In this document: piece by piece, positions 37,250 through 47,891 of the stretch
How positions within the stretch are numbered: position 1 is the first letter of the stretch
Layout: every line of letters begins with the position of its first letter
Source of the DNA: Gordionus sp. m RMFG-2023
Lineage: Eukaryota > Nematomorpha > Gordioida > Chordodea > Parachordodidae
Reading direction: 5' to 3'
Assembly: GCF_954871325.1 (NCBI RefSeq)
Contig: NC_088776.1
Span: 32,474,508 to 32,538,507, forward strand
DNA: 64,000 nt
The notes under the pieces: generated by a model
What the model was told of the DNA's origin: nothing
The model's input: only the letters and a program-made list of their open reading frames with translations
Database searches by the model: none
Translations under genes and position numbers: made by a program

Positions 37250-38570
37250 TGAGAATCTCTCTCATATAACAGGACTATCTCTCAACCTCCCCAAATGTGA
37301 GATTTGCTTCCTAAATCCCACTTCTATCCCTTAAGACATGGTATATGACGTCATTAACAGAGACGAGTTGACACACCTCGGATCACCCATAGGAGGTGAA
37401 AAGGCCATCGAGACATTTTTAAACAAATCCCTTAACAATTTATCCAAATTAAATACATTATTTAATTACCTCCCAGCCCATCAATCTTTTTTTTTAATAA
37501 AAAATTATTACAACATACCTAAAATCCTTTATGCACCTGAGATCCTCTCCTATCTTTAAATGCCGCGACTTGCTCGTTTCTCATGAAACCCAAATTAAGG
37601 GTCTTATTGAAAACATATTAAACCTTAAATTTTCCAATTCATCTTGGCTTCAGCCAGTATTGGTATCCGATCCCCGATACAACTTTCCCTCTCAACCTTA
37701 TCTCATCTCGTCTTTCTGCACAACCTATCATCGATAATGGATCCACTCCGTCAGATTCTGACCTCTTGCAGGCCCTCACCATTTTGGACAGCAACTGCTC
37801 ACCCACCCTCTGTCGTCCGGCTTACAGCATTCAGAAAGACTGGAATGCTCCTCTGATCGCCCATTCCGTTGAATACCTTATTTCGAACAGGCTCTTTGAG
37901 GACAATCCCAATAATTTAATATAATATGCAAGCTCAGGTTATGAATGGCTGGAAGCTATCCCCAGTTCCAATCTCGGCCTTCTCTTTACCTGCGAACAGC
38001 TACGCATTTCCATAGCCCTCCGCCTTGGCTGTAATGCCGTGGTTCCCTCAATTTGCATCGACTGTGGCCATCCCATTGAATCGAAAGCTTACCATCCCTT
38101 GCACTGCAAGTTCTCCCATGGATGACAACCGCGTCATAAATCTATTAACAACATCCTCCTAGCTGCTCTTAAAAAAGTTAATATTCCATCCACCCTCGAA
38201 CCAGTGGGCCTCTCAAACGAAAACGGCATACGCCCCGATGGCATATCTCTCATTCCTTGGACCAATGGTCTCCCACTAGCTTGGGACTATACCTGTGCGA
38301 TTTTACCGCCAGGTCCAACCTTTCATTTTCTGCCATCGAAAAGGCCGAAATCCTAAAAAAAACAAATATGCACCTCACCAATATCGTGTTTATCCCAACC
38401 AATACCCTAGGCATGTTCGGAAATGATGCTCTCAATTTCATAAAAACCATAGGAAAAAAAATGAAGCAGATCTCAGGGGACCCCAATGAAGGATTTTACC
38501 TTCGTCAGCAAATTTCCCTGGAAATCTGTCAGTTCAATTTTTTAAGCATTCACTCTTCTCTAGGGTGATT
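37250..38570 (+). pseudogene. 5'-truncated LINE with CCHC and RPDG endonuclease-like tail
   Basis: It opens at the end of a reverse transcriptase: SLNLPKCEICF, then ELTHLGSPIGGEKAIETFL (37338-37559). A long thumb region with GIGIRSPIQLSLSTLS follows. Then comes LRISIALRLGCNAVVPSICI leading into C..C, with H and C completing a CCHC knuckle (about 38010-38120). After this NENGIRPDGISLIPW and LAWDYT (38218-38295) give an RPD..D pattern. The frame shifts at least twice before the last block, which ends QQISLEICQFNF and a stop at 38568. CCHC followed by RPD..D is the layout of restriction-like endonucleases in R2/R4-type LINEs. Exact clade not assigned. The sequence directly follows the RTE 3' end; it carries several frame breaks and lacks most of the RT. 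Confidence 0.65.
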
Positions 38571-39133
38571 TTTACCCTTTTTTTAAATTTTATTTTTTTT
38601 TATCTCATTTCTCTTTTATACACATATATTTTTTAATTCATTTTTAATATATTATTTGTTTTTTAATATATATTTTTAATTATAATTTGTAAATGAAAAA
38701 TTTGTTTTTTTAAATAAAATATTACCCTCTTAATATAGTTATTTACAATAAATTTTTAATATAATAATCTGTATAAAATTTCTACATTTTGAAATTTATT
38801 TTATTGTATATTTTCATTAAAATAAATGCATAGTTAAATAAAGAGATATTATTTATACTAAAGAATTTTAATAATAAATAAAATCTATAATGAAATTCTC
38901 TAAAATTTAATTAATATAATTATTTTAACACTCAATAAGATATATTGAGCGATCATAAAAGAGAAAGTTTAGGGTCAATTTTTTTTCTTCTTACTACACT
39001 GGATAGGTTAATTTACAATTGACTAAACATTGATAAAATTTTTAAAATAATGCTTTCAGTCTCTTATTAATCATAAATTTGGCCAAAATTCTGTTACTAT
39101 TATTTTTTTTATTTATACTGGCTACTATAGTTG
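38571..39133. other. 3' part of element B, A+T-rich
   Basis: Non-coding DNA between the LINE segment and the right terminus of B; nothing else recognised. Confidence 0.45.
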
Positions 39134-39247
39134 TTAGACACTAATAAAGCACATAATATTGCCAAAATTTAAAAATAGTGTTTGGAAGCGAAAGCCCCAA
39201 AAAATTTTAAACCCCCCTCCCATGGATAAATTCTGGCTACGCCACTG

Positions 39248-39440
39248 GGTATTAGTAGCTATGCTAAGAACGCGCTCTACAGGGGCAGATGAGGGGATTG
39301 CGATATTATACTTATACAACTTTTTTAACGAGGTGAATTTATTAAAAACATTTATTATTTTGTCCTTTACTTCAAAAAATCGAGATAAGTTATCCTCCTC
39401 TATATCCTCTACTTCCTCGTTTTATCTAAATATTTTTAAA
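39248..39440 (-). pseudogene. hAT transposase C-terminal part of element A
   Basis: The minus strand reads an acidic stretch (DEEVEDIEEDN), then RFFEVKDKIINVFNKF, then KYNIAIPSSAPVERVLSIA, the hAT dimerisation signature, until it is cut by element B at 39247. The last residues continue at 29830-29924 on the far side of the insertion. It matches the copy at 13652-13977 closely in order and wording. Confidence 0.75.
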
Positions 39441-39913
39441 AATATTAAATTTATCATTTATAGCATTTTTATATTGTAAATAAAAATATAAAATCCTAGG
39501 TGTAGATTCAAAGAAATCATTTTTATATTAAAACTTTTATATATCATATAAAATTGATTATTTCTGCAATATATAAATTTATACTTCTTCAAATTGTGTT
39601 CAATAATTAAAATATAAAATCTTTGATTAAAATAATAGTGATTAGATTATAATTTTAAAAAATGACACTAAAAATAAATTCTAAATAATATCAACCATTT
39701 TCTATCTATGATATGTTAGCGTCAATTCTTTTTTTTCCGGCTTACAATTTTAAATAATTTTTTGAGCGCATTTTTAAAAATTTGATTTTACCGGAAAAAG
39801 TGTTTTTAAAAGTGAACGAACGTTAAATTCGAACGCGTTCGTCAAAAAAAGGAACGCCATTCATCATTTTTTTCAAAAAATGAACTTCGTTCGTTTGCAG
39901 CACCATATTAATT

Positions 39914-41790
39914 GACAATAAATCTTGTTTTGATTTTACATATGTTTCGAATTAAGTCAGAAATATGGAAACAGGTTTGTCAGAAAAAGTTGTCTCTCGC
40001 AAGTCTCCACTTTGAAATAAATTCGTTTTCCTTTTACAGAGTCAGCAACCCTGCATATAATGTTACATCGCTCCTTTTGAGTCAATCTAAGACAATTTTA
40101 AAACCACTTATAGTCCAAAACTTTTGGCTATGCTTGCTAAATGTGGATCCGATTAGACAGCTGATTTGTTTCAATTTATGTTTAGTAAAATAAATTCGCC
40201 GATGATTTTCTAACACTTCATATAGTGATGTTAAATCACCGATCTTTAGTCACCACGGCTTGGCCAAGTTCTTATTATAAAAAAATTTTTAGCTTCAATT
40301 TTTTAGTTGAGGTTCAATAAATGTTTAAATCAGTTTTTTTAGGCTAAACGCTTAAATAAGTTCTATTAAAGTTGGTAAAAATAGTTCAATTAGTAACAGA
40401 AACTTCCTGTAAAAGGTACTCAATGCGCTTTTACGTATTTAATAATAACACTTAAAAAGTGGGGTTGGGACAATTACAATAATCAATAAGCCATGAAGAT
40501 GAAATAATGAAAAAATTATATATTTTTTTTATTTCGTGTATAGGAAATATAAATTATGGCAAGCCACGCATAAATTCCAATATAATTTTTTTTTAAAAAT
40601 TCCAAAATTAGTCTAAGTTTTATAAAATATCATTTTTTTTATAAACCTAAAAAAATAAACCACAAAATTGACAAATCGGAATTAATGAAATCTGAAATAT
40701 AAAATAAATATATTAGAGAAAAAAAAAAATTTTAATTTATTTTTACGAATAATTATATTTTTTTCTATGATTAAAATAACAATTTTTTTGCACATTGGTT
40801 TAATGTTAAACATTAAATGTGATTTATTAAATTTTCTTGTTTTTTTATATAATTTTGTTAATTCTTTTTAATCATAAAAATCTGTATTCTATTATATTAA
40901 ACATTTAAACGTATCATAAAAAAAATAATATGATATAGGCCAATAAATAATAAATCTAATTAAAAGTTAAAACCTGCGATGGTGGCTATCTTTCAAATTG
41001 ACGATTATTCACTAACTATCTAAATCTTCGCATAAAAATATGACCTTTAAAAGCTTTATTCTAGTTTTTACTATCTTACTTTTTCTTAATTGGTCTCTAA
41101 ACCAGTATAATAAAAATATATTATGTATAAAAAATAACAAGATATTTTTTTACAGGACCAAAAAAATAATTCAATTAAAAATTATATGGCCAAAAAATAT
41201 ATTTTCCTACTACAATATAATATTAATGATAAATAGTATGTATAAAAATAGTGTTAGTAAACCTATATATGATTTTATCCGATCAGTCAACGTAACATGA
41301 AAATTTTATATTAAATATTATATCATATAAAAAATAATATATTTTTTTGGTCAAAATTTGACAGGAATAAATAAGATATAGTGTTTTTCAAAATCTAGAT
41401 CATAGATTTTTTTAATGAAAAAAAAGGAATTTCAATCTGTAATGAAATGAATTATAAAACTTATTTTTAAAATAGATATATATTTATTTAAGATTTAGAG
41501 GAGAGGAGACCTGGCGAGAAAAGTTGTATAGCTTTTTGTCCAAACTATTATTTCTATACTATTAAATTAATTTGTAAACTTTCAAAAGTATAGGATGTTA
41601 AAAATGCTTAATAGTTTTTTAGAAACTTTACCTGAACGCACCTCAATTATGATTGTCTAGCACATGTTGATGGTGAGTTCACTCCACACAAAATGAAGTT
41701 CTAAATATAAAAAAAATCATTGTTTAGGACTAGAAGCTTCAAGGAATATAAATTTATTGCAATATATAATAAAAAGCGGAGGTAAGCCCA
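39914..41790. other. A+T-rich, no gene
   Basis: Two open frames of 86-93 codons (39912-40193, 41040-41300) have Ile/Phe/Lys/Asn-heavy, chance-like composition. Confidence 0.45.
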
Positions 41791-42190
41791 ATCGCCATTA
41801 TTATCTATAAAAAAATTATAAATAAATATAATTCCGAGCCGGGCCGAATTTTTTTTAAAATCGGGTCCTGAGAATGATACCTATGCAGGTCTCTGATAAA
41901 TAGTATATATAAAAAATATCTAAAATATATACTCAATGTGGTTTTAAAAACGTTTTGACAATGTTAACAATCTTAAAAATGCAAAAATAATTGTTATTAC
42001 TTAAATCTATTGGAAAGAGCCAATTTTATATAATTTTTCAATGGTTAATTGATATATCAAATTTATTTTTTTTAATCCAACCCATCCAGGCCCGACCTTT
42101 GTAAAAAATTATATTTTTAGGTCTAGATATGTGCATTTATTTTATTTTTAAGATAGCACCCTTTTAGGTTCGCAGGTCCCCGATATAAAT
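41791..42190. repeat. Decayed ends of the CTGCAGGTCTCTG element family
   Basis: CCGAGCCGGGCCGAA and ATGCAGGTCTCTG (to 41893) form one right-hand terminus. CCAGGCCCGACC and CGCAGGTCCCCG (to about 42182) form another, more decayed. Left ends are not found. Confidence 0.45.
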
Positions 42191-42469
42191 TAAAATATGC
42201 TATGATGATAACGTTATGCTTGAAGAATGCGGATATGCCTATAGCCAGGAATAAGAGTTCTTTAGTATATTTATATACAAAAAAGGTAAACGTATTACTA
42301 CAAAATATTTTTATAAAAAAGAATTTCATTACTATGTTAGGTAAAAATTATATATGTATTTCAATATATGATAAATAAAATAATTTACTTTATTGCCTTT
42401 TTAAGTTTGGGTCCCTCTCTGCCCCTAGTTAATCATTTCATCTTAGATATAGTCATAATTTACCTGGAA
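42191..42469. other. A+T-rich spacer
   Basis: Nothing recognised apart from a short G-rich patch near 42410. Confidence 0.4.
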
Positions 42470-43950
42470 CCTTTCTGCCTATATTTTTCACACATTTGTT
42501 TAATCCCTGTGTAAATCCTTTACCTTCCAGGCATAATGTCAAAGTGAGCCTTACCTATTTCGGATATCTCTTAGTCCTATAATTTTCTTCGCAAAGTTTT
42601 AGACAGCAGGAAATAAATTTTGAAGATGGAAAGAGGATATCTAGTTCATTTTTTGAGGGATATATACACCTTTTAAAACAAGTTGTAGAACATTGTGAAA
42701 GAATGTATATCTCCTAATACTCTAAGACCTTTTATAAGCAAATCATCTGGCCTGCTTGCCTAATCATTTTCCAGGTGTTTAATATTACATATATGGGTTT
42801 TAGTTGGATGTCATTTTGGCATTTGTGGGTGCCCATCTAGATGTAGCGTGTGTCGATTAAAATTGAAAAGCTCCTGGAAGTATTCTTTTCTCTATTCATT
42901 ATCTCTTTTACCTTTATTAGCAGTTTTTCCTTATTTTAGGAACTCTATATATCTTCTGAGTTTTTACATTTTATTTTGTCCCTTTTTTTGTGCAGTCGCT
43001 CATACATATCCCAACACTTTGTAACTATTTAACTTTTTGTTTGTCATCTGTTTTGGATTTGTACTATAATTTATAGTGCTTCTATGTCCTTTGTAATAGC
43101 TAGCACATCCACATTCCACTCGTTGAGAGATGTGACCACATTATAGTTTTCGAAAAATAGGTCATTTTGATATTTGCCAAAAAATTGATTTTAGTTTCCT
43201 TCATGTTGCACTCTCACATTTTTGAGCTTATACTTGAGATGAGTATAGAATCCATTCGAATTTTTAGAGGACCGCTTTGTAATTTATTAACTGGTCATTT
43301 TTTATTTGAAGGGTTTTGAATGCAAGGTCAAAGGCTTAAATCTCAATATAGGCTCTCTTTCTTCATTTAAGTTTCCATATAACCCATGGTATCTTCCGTC
43401 ACCTCTTCTTGTCATTCTAATGCGCGAATTTAAGTTTCCGCTAATTATCACTGTGTCATCTTTAAAAAGTCCTTTAAGAGCCTCATTTAGGGCATTTCTA
43501 ACATTTTTTTCTGTTCTATTTTGTGCCTCATTTTCTCTCTTGTATAAATTCTGTAACAATGTGTCATTTGTCTAACATGGATACCCATTCACTTGTCTTA
43601 CCTTTATAGTCCCAATGTTTTAAATTGCTCATCTCGTCCATTTTTCATTTTGATTTTAAATTTACTTTTCTCAGGATCTAGGTCTACATAAATCGCGTGA
43701 CTTAGAAGGCCCGTAGCTTTCACAACCTTTATATACATCTTGTAAATTTTATTCTTGACTGAACATGTATCCCATCAGCAGGCTGTCCAAGCCGATTGGT
43801 GAGTGAAGTGGCACATCTATGCTCAATAGATGGTTTTAACAACATATACGCCATAACAATCATCAAAGAAAATTTTTAGATTCAAGTTATCCAGGGTTCT
43901 GGGCCCCTTTGCTAGTTGTATCAGTCGTACTCTGCCACCCTGTTGTAATT
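42470..43950 (-). mobile_element. RTE LINE copy with 5' end kept and 3' half missing
   Basis: Same family as 34350-37225. From the high-coordinate end: CAGGGTGGCAGAGTACG (A-box-like head), GGCTTGGACAGCC leader, then endonuclease sequence including the minus-strand frame 43302-43559. Further on, EYFQELFNFNRHTLHLDGHP matches the first copy, then MPGR and KQMCEKYRQKGS from the RT fingers, ending near 42470. RTE copies are usually 5'-truncated; here the 3' half is gone, so deletion or a later insertion removed it. Broken by many stops. Confidence 0.75.
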
Positions 43951-45299
43951 AAAATACTCATAAAAAGAAATGAAACACGTGAGAAAAATTATTCACATAA
44001 GTTTACAATTTAATTTTTAAAATTTTATTTTTTATAATAATAATTAGAGTTACATGCATAATTAATTCAAGACAAATTCAGCGTCCTTCGGCGTAGTCTA
44101 TTAGGCCTATTTTATTTAATCACCATTATCATCCTAAAGTAAAGTAACTTGGGCTAATTTAATTTATAGTAAAGAAAAAATGGGAATTATCAAAAATAGA
44201 ATATAGACTAGGTATGGATTTACTAAAATTTTAAGATTAAAATAATTTTTTAAACAAAACATCTTTATAAACATACTCATATTTTTAAGTAGGACACAGT
44301 ATCCAAATTTTCTAAAGATTCTTAGAATATTTGTTTCTATAAATATTTTCCCACAGGAAGTGGGGCAAGCATCGCCTGATGTAATCTTAATTTACTTATA
44401 AAACTTTTATAAGAACTATGTAAACTCTTGTCCAAAATTTTTTTCCAGAATATTTCTGTTATTACAAGTTAAATGCAAGATGTAGTAAATTTTTGAAATA
44501 TCCGGGAAAGGAACTAGATAGAAATAATGCATATATATTCATATAATTTTAATTTTATTATTATCTTCTTCTTATAATAAAGCTAAGGTATAATTGAATT
44601 AGACACTAATTAAGAGGTTATAATGATTTTCTAATATGCATTTTTATCAATTGTTTAAACTGACATTATAATAGTAGAATTTTATGAGAAATCTTAGATA
44701 ATATTTAACATTTTTAAAAGATGAGTACATTTGTTTTATGATTTTTCATCTTTATGCATACAAATATATATTTCTTTGTGGAAATTTTTTAAATGATATT
44801 TGGTCTATTTTTATTTTTAAACTCATAACATAATGCTATTCTCCAGATGTTTAAAGCTATGTTTTACTTCTCCGCCTTTTAATTGGATTTCATATTTTAA
44901 AAGGTAGGGGCCGTGGTTTGGACATTTTTCGCTCAAACCTTAATAATTTTAATGTAAATAGACCAATCTGAATAAGTAAAACATCTTCTGAATCCCAAAT
45001 GTATAGGCTATTGAAATAATTAAGATATATTTTATAAAGACCATATTTTTTTTAGAAAATTGATTTAAAAAAAAATTTTTTGTCCTAACCGTGATAGACT
45101 CTGTAACGGACACACATATGTGATAGTTGGGTTGGGACACACATGAAATAGAGGTCTAAATAAATTTAAAATCAGTAATCCAGTAAGACTAGAGACTATA
45201 ACACATTTGATTTATTTTATTGTAAATATTGATTCATAACCAATAACTATATAAAAGAAATTTTAGCAAAATTCAGGAAATTTAAAACATAGTGAAAAA
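43951..45299. other. A+T-rich, no gene
   Basis: No feature supported apart from a slightly G+C-richer patch at 45095-45150 of unknown nature. Confidence 0.4.
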
Positions 45300-45790
45300 T
45301 AAGTATTTAATTACATTTAATGCACATAAAAGAATTATCAAATTTGGCAACAACTTCCATGTACCCATCCAATACAACCCATGCATTGGCACCAATTTTC
45401 CTTTTCATAATTTTTTAATTTTTGTGACATATAATGCAAATATTTTATATTTTTTATGACATATAATGCAAATATTTTCTGTTTTTTTAAATACTTTTAG
45501 TTAATCTGTCTGGACTTCTTTTTATTTCCTGTGTTATTACCCAGAGGTAATATAAGTTTTTTGAGATTTTGTCTCTACTTTTTTTATTATTTATTTTTGA
45601 TAATAAGATCTTCTTATAGGGTGAAGATGTAAATATTTCGGATTTTTGCCTTCCAGGAAGTCGATATATTCTCAATATCAAATAAATTATCGTTGAGAAG
45701 TAGTAGCCTCGTGAGACTCTGAAGCCAGTAATGTATTATTTTCTAAATTTACAGGCTTCGAAATATTTAATGGTTAAGGTGATTCACAAT
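45300..45790 (-). pseudogene. Pogo/Jerky-like transposase C-terminal remnant
   Basis: The minus strand gives PVNLENNTLLASESHEATTS, then YRLPGRQKSEIFTSSPYKKI (45487-45681), then C..CH and NWCQCMGCIGWVHGSCC (45315-45450). Proline- and lysine-rich linkers ending in a TSSPYKK/TDTPEK motif, followed by a PHD-like W.QC..C..W.H..C finger, are common at the C-terminus of CENP-B/Jerky-like (pogo) DDE transposases. The catalytic core is absent. A short block around CATATAATGCAAATATTTT is duplicated. Frames are shifted between the pieces. Confidence 0.5.
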
Positions 45791-46309
45791 ACTACATTAA
45801 TAATATGTTCATTCATATTTAAAATTTATTAACTTAAAGTTATAATTTTTAAGTATGAAATGAACATTTTATTATTAATTTAGTATTGTTAATAATGATA
45901 TTATTTTAAATGATAAGAACATTATCACAATGAGAATCTATAAGTTAATAATTCTTAAGTATGAAATTAATATTTTAAATATTATTTTAAATAGTGAGAA
46001 ATCCCGGGATAAGAATAAATAAATTTCATTAAGCCTACACTAAAATAATCTTATCTTAATCATTGCATATAAAATATTAAATTAAAATCTAGTAATTAGC
46101 TGATCTTATTTACCTTTTTGGTAAGTCATAAAATTTTTTAGAGGATTTTAATATGTAATTAGTTATAATTTCTTCCTCCACAATTATATAAACACTTTAT
46201 TTTGAATAACTCATTGTAGATATTGAATTATTTTCAATTTTTTTTTTGGATAAATATTTAGCTATATTTGATTTTGGAATGCCTAAAAAAATGTATATAA
46301 TATATTAAC
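45791..46309. other. A+T-rich, nothing recognised
   Basis: No feature supported. Confidence 0.45.
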
Positions 46310-46770
46310 CTTATCTGTAAGTAATGTTAACTTTCTTACTGAGGTTGTTGGATATAAATTTAAAGCATTTTCAAAATCTTCTATTCAGAAAATATTTCTA
46401 TCCTTTTTATTGTAATTCCGCATCACTAATAAATCATAAAGTGAGCTAAAAAGGTATGTCCCAAAAACACTATGACCGAGCCCACTAACTTTATAAATAT
46501 CATCCAAAATAATATTAATTCATGTTTATTGATTCTGAAAATTTGTCAGATTGAGTTTAAACTTTCCTAAAATATATTTTAAGATTTTTAAAGTTCTATT
46601 TATAAATACAAATGATAGTTTGCAAATATTTTTATTACTTTAGATATGCTTCTTCTGTAAAAATTAAAATACTAAATGTTTTTTAGCCAATCATGTATGA
46701 AGTAATTATCTATGTTGGGCTCAAATTTCCAGTCTTATAAAATAATAGCTCAAATTCTGTCTTCAATGTA
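46310..46770 (-). pseudogene. Coding-like segments, unidentified
   Basis: The minus strand contains DWKFEPNIDNYFIHDWLKN (near 46730-46670), then after a TTTTTACAG acceptor-like site EAYLK, then DDIYKVSGLGHSVFGTYLFS with SLYDLLVMRNYNKKDRN (46400-46510), and after one stop ENALNLYPTTSVRKLTLLTD. The composition is protein-like and the order consistent, so this is either a decayed gene or exons with small introns. Family not recognised. Confidence 0.3.
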
Positions 46771-46812
46771 CCCCGGTCTCCTCTACCCCCTCCCTCGTTT
46801 ACTTTCTACTCT

Positions 46813-47468
46813 GTAAGTAAAATTTAAAAAATAATTAAATTATATCATGAAGTTATTTATTGCAATCTAAGCAATACTGAGTGAGATTAATAAAATAAAT
46901 TGTTAACCAATTTTTTATAATTAAATCATGCAACTTGATAATATTATACCATTTTTTATAACAAAAGCCTATCTCATAGTTTAACAACCAATCAGATAGA
47001 TAGGTTAAAAAAATAAAGAATTCGAAAATTTCATGTGAATTATAAACTGTTAGCCCGATTTTTAATTTGCCATATATAGTCAGTTCAAAGTATTAATTTA
47101 TCTAATATAATAAAAGCCATAGTTTATTGTGTCATACATATATTGTTAAAAAGCGCAACAACATCTAGATTGGGAATCTAACCCTCGACTAAATACTGCA
47201 ACTCCACATTTTTCACAGCTGCTCACTTCACGTGTTCTTTCAAAATTCTCATTTTTTTATCTAATTATTTTCTGTTTTACATGACAATTTTTATGAATAT
47301 TTCTGTTGGTAGTTTTATTATTAGCCTACATTTTCAAATATTTCCTACAATTAAAATCTTTGAATCACATCAAACAAACACATAAACATAATACTAATAA
47401 CTAGCAAAAATATCTAAAGGAGGTATATAAATTTTCAAATTATTTTTCTTTTATTATTATAATTTCAG
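46813..47468. other. Probable intronic or intergenic DNA
   Basis: GTAAGT at 46813 on the plus strand and the acceptor at 47467 could bound an intron, but the upstream exon is not convincing. Confidence 0.25.
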
Positions 47469-47609
47469 GATCGTGAAGATGTTGGAAATAGACAAGAACG
47501 ATGTCGTAGAAAACGCAAATTAAACAACAAGCTAAAACTACAGAAGAATTGCGAAAAGCTTCAAGCAAAGAAAAGGAATCTCTATACTTTTGATATACAT
47601 ATTTTTTAA
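47469..47609 (+). CDS. Candidate terminal exon, basic/coiled-coil-like peptide
   Basis: A strong acceptor, a pyrimidine-rich run ending TTATAATTTCAG (to 47468), is followed in phase 0 by 46 codons and a stop. The peptide is highly charged: DREDVGNRQERCRRKRKLNN, then KLKLQKNCEKLQAKKRNL. Such Arg/Lys/Glu/Gln density is not expected from chance A+T-rich sequence and suggests a nuclear or coiled-coil C-terminus. The upstream exon is not identified; a stretch ending at GTAAGT (46813) would join in phase but is weak. No family recognised. Confidence 0.4.
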   Translation, partial: DREDVGNRQERCRRKRKLNNKLKLQKNCEKLQAKKRNLYTFDIHIF

Positions 47610-47891
47610 ATTTTATAAAAAAAATGATAATCATTTATATTTATTTCATTTTTTAATTTATACGATTTATATGATTTAGGAACAAACTTTTTATGTATAA
47701 ATTTTTTAATCATTTTTAGATTTAGGAATTTATGCTAAGTAATATTTACTTTTTCTGTATACACAAACTTTATAATTATTTTATAAATTCTATATGATTA
47801 GGAGTAAGCTAAGTATTATCTTAAAACTTTATATTTGGTTTCTCTACAATTTTAGGTAAATTGGAACAATGTATTTATTATATATATATAT
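47610..47891. other. A+T-rich spacer
   Basis: Ends in a (TA)n run that forms the target of the next element. Confidence 0.4.

Larger units (their letters stand above)
29925..39247 (+). mobile_element. hAT element B (ZMYM/DUF4371 type), nested in A
   Basis: The left end AAGTGGTGTAGACAAGAGGGG leads into a G tract; the inverted right end is CAGTGGCGTAGCCAGAATTT followed by GGGAGGGGGG. Flanks GGCATTAG (29917-29924) and GGTATTAG (39248-39255) match at 7 of 8, and both lie in the transposase tail of A. B therefore jumped into A. B carries its own transposase at 30212-31997 and was later hit by C (32218) and by two LINE segments. Confidence 0.85.
29592..39905 (-). mobile_element. hAT element A, host of nested insertions, perfect TSD
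   Basis: Its ends are TAGTGCTGTAAACATTAACG (left) and the complement of TGGTGCTGCAAACGAACGAAG (right), the same family as 13168-14304. The 8 bp TATTAATT flanks both sides exactly (29584-29591, 39906-39913). Only about 990 bp is its own DNA (29592-29924 and 39248-39905); the remainder is element B and its passengers. Its minus-strand transposase end survives, split by B. Subterminal GAACGCGTTC motifs are kept at both ends. Confidence 0.9.

Noticed and set aside
46749-46812. Plus-strand exon ending at GTAAGT before 46813, joined to 47469
   Set aside because: Phase fits, but the peptide is short and Pro/Ser-biased and overlaps a more protein-like minus-strand reading.
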